Below are positions 57,890 through 64,000 of a stretch of DNA of 64,000 nt, piece after piece (within the stretch, counting starts at the first letter, position 1; the number at the start of each line of letters is the position of its first letter). The stretch lies in the NCBI GenBank assembly GCA_027627225.1, contig JAPFQT010000089.1, forward strand, positions 186,001-250,000, in the 5' to 3' direction. The stretch comes from Congeria kusceri (Eukaryota > Mollusca > Bivalvia > Myida > Dreissenidae). The notes under the pieces are model-generated. The model saw only the letters and a list, made by a program, of their open reading frames with translations, had not been told where the DNA came from and did not search any database. The position numbers and the translations under genes are program-made.

Positions 57890-59415
57890 GATTCATTTAG
57901 ACAGCAAACAATCAACTGACTTTGGTAAGGCCTTACAATACACTAGCCCCAATGATTCATGTGAGACAGCAAGCAAGCAACAGACTTTAGTACGACCTTA
58001 CAATACACTAGCCTCAATTATTCTGATACATTCACACCAACATTACCCCTGCTGCGACAAACAATGAACTGACTTTGGTAAGGCCTTACAATACTAGCCC
58101 CAATGATTCATTACAATACTAGCCCCAATGATTCATTACAATACTAGCCCCAATGATACATTACAATACTAGCCCCAATGATTCATTACAATACTAGCCC
58201 CAATGATTCATTACAATACTAGCCCCAATGATTCATTACAATACTAGCCCCAATGATTCATTACAATACTAGCCCCAATGATTCATTACAATACTAGCCC
58301 CAATGATACATTTGAGACAGCAAACAATCAACTGACTTTGGTAAGGTCTTACAATACTAGCCCCAATGATTCATGTGAGACAGCAAACAATCAACTGACT
58401 TTGGTAAGCCCTTACAGTACTACCCCCAATAATTCATTACAATACTAGCCCCAATGATTCATTACAATACTAGCCCCAATGATTCATTTGAGACAGCAAG
58501 CAATCAACTGACTTTGGTAAGCCCTTACAATACTAGCCCCAATGATTCATTTGAGACAGCAAGCAATCAACTGACTTTGGTAAGGTCGTACAATACTAGC
58601 CCCAATGATACATTTGAGACAGCAAGCAATCAACTGACTTTGGTAATCCGTTACAATACTAGCCCCAAAGATACATTTGAGACAGCAAGCAATCAACTGA
58701 CTTTGGTAAGCCCTTACAATACTAGCCCCAAGGATTCATTTGAGACAGCAAGCAATCAACTGACTTTGGTAAGGTCGTACAATACTAGCCCCGATGATTC
58801 ATTTGTGACAGCAAGCAATCAACTGACTTTGGTAAGGTCTTACAATACTAGCCCCAATGATACATTTGAGACAGCAAGCAATTAACTGACTTTGGTAAGG
58901 TCTTACAATGCTAGCCCCAATGATACATTTGAGACAGCAATCAATCAACTGACCTTGGTTATCCCTTACAATACTAGCCCCAGAGATACATTTGAGACAG
59001 CAAGCAATCAACTGACTTTGGTAAGGTCTTACAATACTAGCCCCAATAATACATTTGAGACAGCAAGCAATCAACTGACTTTGGTAAGGTCTTACAATAC
59101 TAGCCCCAATAATACATTTGAGACAGCAAGCAATCAACTGACTTTGGTAAGGTCTTACAATGCTAGCCCCAATAATACATTTGAGACAGCAAACAATCAA
59201 CTGACTTTGGTAAGGTCTTACAATACTAGCCCCAATAATACACTTGAGACAGCAAGCAATCAACTGACTTTGGTAAGGTCTTACAATGCTAGCCCCAATG
59301 ATACATTTGAGACAGCAATCAATCAACTGACTTTGGTAAGGTCTTACAATACTAGCCCCAATGATACATGTGAGACAGCAATCATTCAACTGACTTTGGT
59401 AAGGCCTTACAATAC
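57890..59415. repeat. 63-bp array with an embedded 25-bp sub-array; open on both strands
   Basis: The 63-bp unit contains TACAATACTAGCCCCAATGA, TTTGAGACAGCAAGCAATCA and ACTGACTTTGGTAAGG. Between about 58090 and 58310 a shortened 25-bp unit (TACAATACTAGCCCCAATGA plus TTCAT) repeats about nine times, as if 38 bp had been deleted and the remainder amplified. Because 63 is a multiple of three, frames of 143 and 201 codons stay open on the plus strand (58454-58885, 58892-59497) and 196 codons on the minus strand (59389-58799). The plus frame reads TSPNDTFETASNQLTLVRSYN per unit. Opposed open frames and nothing beyond the array argue for non-coding satellite DNA. Confidence 0.85.
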
Positions 59416-59774
59416 ACTAGCCTCAGTTATTCTGATACATTCACATCAACATTACCCCTGCTGTGACAAACTCATTGTAGAGCAGGACAGCCTGTAGATG
59501 GTGTTGTCAGCTTTAGGTGACGCCAATGAATGGAACTTTGTATGGAGCCACATTGAACCAAAGAAAAGTGTCAGAATGCCTATTATAGAATCTGCGGCTC
59601 CGAATAGAAAAGCAGAAACGTGTCAGCAGTCTTGTTATAGATTTCCATAGAATGTCACCCAGGTTTGCTACTTAAAGTGTTCTACAGAAAGAACTGTTGC
59701 ACAAGGCTGATAATTTATCTGCAAATACCACTGTCATCAGAAACAGTAATGGCTTTGCCAGGAACATCTAGAAA
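59416..59774. other. Array flank and non-coding stretch
   Basis: 59416-59475 repeats the flank seen at 58010-58070 (TTCTGATACATTCACANCAA, ATTACCCCTGCTG). Beyond this nothing is recognised. Confidence 0.5.
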
Positions 59775-60124
59775 ATAATCTGTCAAATGACTGCAAAATT
59801 AAGACCTAGGAAATTGTCAAACAGCATTGCATTTCCGATATATTGCATGATAGGCCAAGTGACTTTGCAATTCAGATCTATGACAAGGTCTGTCAACTTG
59901 CTTTGCAATTTATATCTCAGAAATGATCTACACAATTTTAATGGATTTGCAATAATGTTCTTAAATATGATCTGTTAACTTATGGCTTTACAATTTGGAT
60001 CTATAACATGATCAGTCAAATGACTTTACAATTCAGATCTATAAAAGAACTTTACAATTTAGATCTATAACATAATCTGTCAATGACTTAATATTCAGAT
60101 CCATGACATGATCTGTCAAATGAC
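59775..60124. repeat. Degenerate ~35-40 bp array, left part
   Basis: Units resemble TGACTTTACAATTCAGATCT with ATAACATGATCTGTCAAA. The array continues after the SINE at 60130-60335. Confidence 0.75.
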
Positions 60125-60335
60125 TATTGAGGTTGTAATGGTGTAGTGGATATGGTGTCAGCCTTTCGACCGCGAGGTCTCGGGTTCGATCCCCCTTAAG
60201 GAGAATTCTGAAGATCTTTCCAAAGACACGAAGTACTGGTTCTTCCCAGGAAACGGACTTGAGAGTGTCTCTATAAGCCTAAGGCTTTGGATGCAATCAA
60301 GCTAAAATAAATAAATTTAAACTAAACTAAAAATT
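60125..60335 (+). mobile_element. Second type of tRNA-derived SINE, inside a tandem array
   Basis: The head has an A-box-like TGTAATGGTGTAGTGGAT and a perfect B-box (GGGTTCGATCCCC at 60182-60194), with a non-canonical anticodon arm (GCCTTTCGACCGCGAGG). The body (GACACGAAGTACTGGTTC, GGACTTGAGAGTGTCTCTAT) ends in an A-rich tail built from AAATAAAT. It is unrelated to the SINE at 55728. It interrupts the ~38-bp array. Target duplication is not clear. Confidence 0.75.
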
Positions 60336-60700
60336 ACTTTACAATTCAGATCTATAACATTATTTGTCAATGACTTTACAATTCATATCCATGACACGAT
60401 CTATCACTCACTTTACAATTCAGATCTATAACATAATCAGTCAAATGACTTAACAATTAAGATCTTTAACATAATCTGTCAATTCAGTTCCATGATATGA
60501 TCTGTAAATGACTGTACATTGCAGATCTGTAGCATCACCTGTAAAATGACAGTTCTTTGACATATTCTGTTGACATGTTTTACAATTCATATTTAGGACA
60601 TGACCTGCCTAACAGATGTGAAGTTCAGTTCTAAGAAACGATCTCAAAAGTGACTTTAAAATTGAGATTTAGGACTTGATCTGACACATGGTTTTGTACT
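60336..60700. repeat. Degenerate ~35-40 bp array, right part
   Basis: Continuation of 59775-60124 with ATGACTTTACAATTCATATC-like units, decaying to the right. Confidence 0.7.
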
Positions 60701-60835
60701 TTTGATCTGTTATAAAGTTTTTTTTAACAAACATGAATGTATTTTAAAGTCCTATTACACTATTATCTTGAACAGACAAGATCTGTTAATTGATTTAAGT
60801 TCATTTAACTATTCAGAACAAAGATCTCCCAACTA

Positions 60836-61262
60836 CATAGAGGATATTTGTTGGTTTCGGTAGAGTATCGATTTTAGTCCACGAGTGATCATAGAAATGT
60901 ATATTTTCACGAGTGGCACAGCCACGAGTGAAAATATATATTTTCTATGATCAAGAGTGAATAAAAAGTTGATATTCTACCGAAACCAACAAATTTTATT
61001 TTAATTTATGCTTTTTTCCACCATTTTTTTTTTTTTTTCATTTTAATTGCTTTTGAAGTGGGTTTTATTGAAAGATATCGCGTGACTCATTTGACAATTT
61101 TGAGTCCGGCATCGCTGAAAGTCCGTTTCATGTACTGTTTTAAATCGGGAACCATAATGATTAAATGAAAATTATCAGAGTGGTAATTTTCATTGTTTTA
61201 AACAGTGAATTACCACTTTATTTCACTGATATTTCCGTATAAATTACTGGAAAGCATAAAAT
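60836..61262. mobile_element. Hairpin repeat family (GAGGATATTTGTT), copy 2
   Basis: Arms TTTGTTGGTTTCGGTAGA (60847) and TCTACCGAAACCAACAAA (60976) are perfect inverted repeats about 110 bp apart. Between them is TTTTCACGAGTGG with the matching CCACGAGTGAAAA. The tail (TGAGTCCGGCATCGCTGAAA, AGAGTGGTAATTTTCA) matches copy 1 at 12960-13420. Confidence 0.75.
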
Positions 61263-61445
61263 AAATAGAGGATATTTGTCGATTTCGGTGTAAGATCGTA
61301 TTATATTTCACTAGTGTTCATAGAAAATGACATTTTCACGAGTGGCGCAGCCACGAGTTAAAATATGTATTTTCTATGATCACGAGTGAAATAATATACG
61401 ATCTTACATCGAAATCAACAAATTTTATTTTATGCTTTTGGACAA
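61263..61445. mobile_element. Hairpin repeat family, copy 3 (tail absent)
   Basis: It directly follows copy 2 and repeats GAGGATATTTGTCGATTTCG through ATCGAAATCAACAAATTTTA. Arms GATTTCGGTGTAAGATCGTA and its near-inverse flank TTTTCACGAGTGGCGCAGCC. A related weaker hairpin (TTCACTGCAGTGAAAATATA) lies near 61737-61760. Confidence 0.7.
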
Positions 61446-62105
61446 TAAATAAATAAAATAACGCGAGATAAGCTTAAACGTCACAAGTTCGTGTACTCTG
61501 ATGTCATAAAAATGACGTCTTAAATTATTCCAAAACTGTCACTTGTTAGTATGGTGTGAAAAAAGTGCCATATTTTGTGAGTCGTTGACGCTAAATTATA
61601 ATTGTGTAGAATTTTATGTGTTTTATTTAAACACATGCATGTGCATACTGTACATGTATATACGTTTGCCAAGGGTTGTAAACCACTACTTGCAGATCGA
61701 TGAAATTTATGGAAAATAGTCAATTTTATGCTACATTTTCACTGCAGTGAAAATATAAAATCTTATATTTCCTCTGCTCTGAAAGTGAAAATATAAAATT
61801 TTATTTCACCAATAATATTTGATATTTCACTGAAAAGCATAAAATTAATTGTAGCGATTGGTTATATCTTTATAATTACTAGTTTCCAGTGGGCTTATTT
61901 AACGGTGTTGAGCCTTCAGCCAGGAACAGCTCTTGCATACGTTTAAAAAACATTGAGTACTGTTTCTACACAGGTAATGAACACAGTCGTGGTCTTATAT
62001 AGTCACAGGCATTAAGTTCACTCCATAATTAATACGCTCGGATTTAATTAAGACATGTACATGAGCATTGTATTGGGAAAAAAGATATTCAGATGCTTAC
62101 CTTAA
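61446..62105. other. AT-rich non-coding stretch
   Basis: Apart from the small hairpin near 61740, nothing recognised. Confidence 0.45.
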
Positions 62106-62669
62106 CACAATGAGATTGTTATTAAATAATAAATCAATAAAAATAATCAATAAAACATAAACATGTATGGTAGTATGGTAGACAGTTAATTCAAGCTAAA
62201 TTAGTTAAATGCAATGAGATTATTAATAGTAATAAATAAATAAAAATAATCAATAAAATATAATTATTTAAGGATATGTAATACATTTTCATATTCTATT
62301 ATTAGCATTTTAGAAGCCAAAACAGCCAATGGCAACTAAAGTTACTGAAATTGTTCAAAACGGAGGCATATATTCACATTTTATTGGGAAAATATTTCAA
62401 AATGAAAGGTAAATGTATTAATGCAAATTCTAAGTTTTGGCTACTGGCTCCAATTGCTTGATTTTTCTTATGGATAACTGGCTTATATCTCTTTTATTTC
62501 ATCGATAAAAATCATGATTTTAAAATTAATGTACAAACACAATATTACTTCTTTATTACTTACTTCTTTATTACTTACAGCTTGAATTAACTGTCTACCA
62601 TACTACCATACATGTTTATATTTTATTGATTATTTTTATTGATTTATTATTTAATAACAATCTCATTGT
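62106..62669. repeat. 92-bp near-perfect inverted repeat with a 381-bp loop
   Basis: The left arm 62106-62197 (ACAATGAGATTGTTATTAAA... ending AATTCAAGCT) is the inverse of 62579-62669. I count one mismatch (ACATAAAC against ATATAAAC). A diverged piece of the arm (CAATGAGATTATTAATAGTA) also occurs at 62212-62265. Near-identity implies a recent inverted duplication or a DNA element with long terminal repeats. A transcript would fold into a long duplex. Confidence 0.9.
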
Positions 62670-62681
62670 ATTCATGAATGT

Positions 62682-62946
62682 ATATGAGGCGCGTGGTGGG
62701 CAAACCGGACTGAATGCATGTGCATAAAGTATCGTCCCGGATTAGCCTGTGCAGTCCGCACAGGCTAATCCAGGACCGCACTTTCCGCCTACAGTGGATG
62801 TATGTTTAGAAGAAACTTCCTTGAAACAGAAAATACCATAAAAGCGGAGTACCATCCCAAATTAGCCTGTGCAAACTGCACAGGCTAATCCGGGACAACA
62901 CTTACGCACATGCATCAGGCCCGGTTTTCCCACGATGCGCCTCATA
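62682..62946. mobile_element. Nested-palindrome MITE, copy 9 (full length)
   Basis: Complete, from ATATGAGGCGCGTGGTGG to CGATGCGCCTCATAT, starting 13 bases after the 92-bp inverted repeat. Confidence 0.9.
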
Positions 62947-63517
62947 TGTAGTTTTAAAATATTACTTTACAAACATTGTTACTTATGAGGAAATATTTTA
63001 AGATAAACGTAAGATGTTTCTGGAATATGGGCCCTGATGTTCAATAGTTATTCTTAGAGCCAACCTAGATATTGATCCAAATAAAATTGAAAGGTGCCAA
63101 TGGGGCTGGCAGATGTTCTTGAGAGACATCTGCAATTCATCTGACAGAAACATTCACAAGCTTGCATGTCATCTTGTCATAACCTTCTCCCAATGGTTCT
63201 CCCAATGATGCCAGTGATGGAATGCAGATACCTATGGCAATTCTTTCAGCTGCTTATAACCTAATTACTTCTCTAAAGCTCATTACTGGGGGATGGTCAC
63301 TTGTGGAATTAGTTCTTGATACTAAAACAGGTAAATGACATCAGTAAACAATGTGTTAATGACAGCTTAATGCTCCATTTTCTAGCCTAAACTCATTCTT
63401 TTGTTTGCTATTTTGATCTTCATCATGTTGTTAAACAGGGTAACAGAGAGAGAAATTCACAACATTCCCACAATAAACATTAACCTTAACTAAACTGTTG
63501 ACCCACATTTTTTGTAG
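62947..63517. other. Non-coding stretch
   Basis: No array or element recognised; likely intron if the next exon candidate is real. Confidence 0.4.
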
Positions 63518-63708
63518 TGCCAAGAACATTAATAGTTTCTGCAGAATTTCCACTTTTATTTGGTACGCATTTTGTGCATTTGTATAAGCAAGTGCACAAA
63601 TATCATTTTATGACACAGAATAATGTTCCTTACAAACAATTTGCATGTACTGATTGTATCAGAGCATCAGATATATTATGTACTCTTTTGGATGAGTTTT
63701 TCTTTTAA
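63518..63708 (+). CDS. Candidate coding exon, unknown protein
   Basis: An acceptor (CCCACATTTTTTGTAG at 63517) precedes two bases of a split codon and 62 open codons, then TAA at 63706-63708. The protein reads PRTLIVSAEFPLLFGTHF, then HKYHFMTQNNVPYKQF, then CTDCIRASDILCTLLDEFFF. Its composition (clustered Cys, aromatic residues, DE) looks real. No close AATAAA is seen. A following open frame (63721-63915, ending FGRRGPKY) starts right after and may belong to the same transcript's 3' region or be chance. I recognise no family. Confidence 0.35.
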
Positions 63709-64000
63709 TTACAATTCACCTTGATTCAACCTAAAGATATTTGCGACGATTTTTCACCCACAAACATGTATAAAAGATGCTGGGATGCCTGTGGCACAAG
63801 ACGACTGTTTAAAGAAGAGGCCCTTATATGGACACATTTGCTAGGTGCATGCATACCTAGCTCAGATGATGTCTGGGAAGACAGACTGTTTGGGAGAAGA
63901 GGCCCTAAATACTAAGGCCTCAATTTTCCTAGCATTTACTCAATGCATGTGTACCTATAGGAGGGGACTGTTTGCAAATGTAAAGTTCTCAATTACCCTA
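63709..64000. other. Window end, weak repeat
   Basis: AGAAGAGGCCCTTA (63815) and AGAAGAGGCCCTAA (63896) form a loose direct repeat about 80 bp apart, and GCATGCATACCTA and GCATGTGTACCTA recur. Nothing firmer. Confidence 0.35.

Noticed and set aside
57890..59415. CRISPR-like array
   Set aside because: Repeats are contiguous without unique spacers; it is a eukaryotic tandem array. The same holds for the other arrays in the window.
58454..59497. Long open frames (143 and 201 codons plus, 196 codons minus)
   Set aside because: They lie within a 63-bp tandem array whose unit is divisible by three, so several frames are open on both strands; no non-repetitive coding sequence or splice signal supports translation.
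60130..60200. tRNA gene
   Set aside because: Good B-box but an irregular anticodon arm, and it is followed by a SINE body and A-rich tail.

Overview
The window looks like intron or intergenic DNA from a bivalve mollusc. A dreissenid mussel is my best guess, from memory of similar repeats and not checked. It is AT-rich, has no long open reading frame, no rRNA and no convincing functional tRNA gene, and is packed with short non-autonomous transposons, tRNA-derived SINEs and tandem arrays. Two repeat types drive the organism call: a ~265 bp nested-palindrome element present nine times, and a ~310 bp tRNA-headed SINE with a conserved 3' end.

Layout. 0-10 kb: a TA-flanked inverted-terminal-repeat element, two blocks of one minisatellite split by a 1.4 kb insertion, and a second minisatellite split by a TTAA-flanked element. 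10-15 kb: a hAT-type element with a perfect 8-bp target duplication carrying seven 171-bp repeats. 15-32 kb: composite repeats built from 137-168 bp units, one interrupted by a pogo-like relic and one by a SINE. 32-41 kb: a SINE, two elements with tRNA-like segments, a 16-copy 88-bp array abutting a 24-bp array, a second hAT element and one good candidate terminal exon. 41-48 kb: two members of an unassigned terminal-repeat family full of the palindrome TTCATGAA, around a 1.6 kb array of ~30-33 bp units. 48-56 kb: two candidate exons, a Mutator-like element with a 10-bp target duplication inside a palindromic element, and a direct duplication around a repeat block. 56-64 kb: a Harbinger-like element, a 63-bp array open on both strands, hairpin repeats, a 92-bp near-perfect inverted repeat and one more candidate exon.

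Genes. I can support only isolated exon candidates, at 38.6 kb (+), 49.4 kb (+), 51.2 kb (-) and 63.5 kb (+), with weaker ones at 32.1 kb (-) and 45.8 kb (+). None matched a family I recognise and I cannot join them into a gene with confidence. The 51.2 kb exon has splice signals at both ends and an in-frame TGA, so it may be a pseudogene exon, a damaged allele or a true 3' end. The clearest biology in the window is insertion history: target duplications, paralogous empty sites and nesting give a relative order of events readable from sequence alone.
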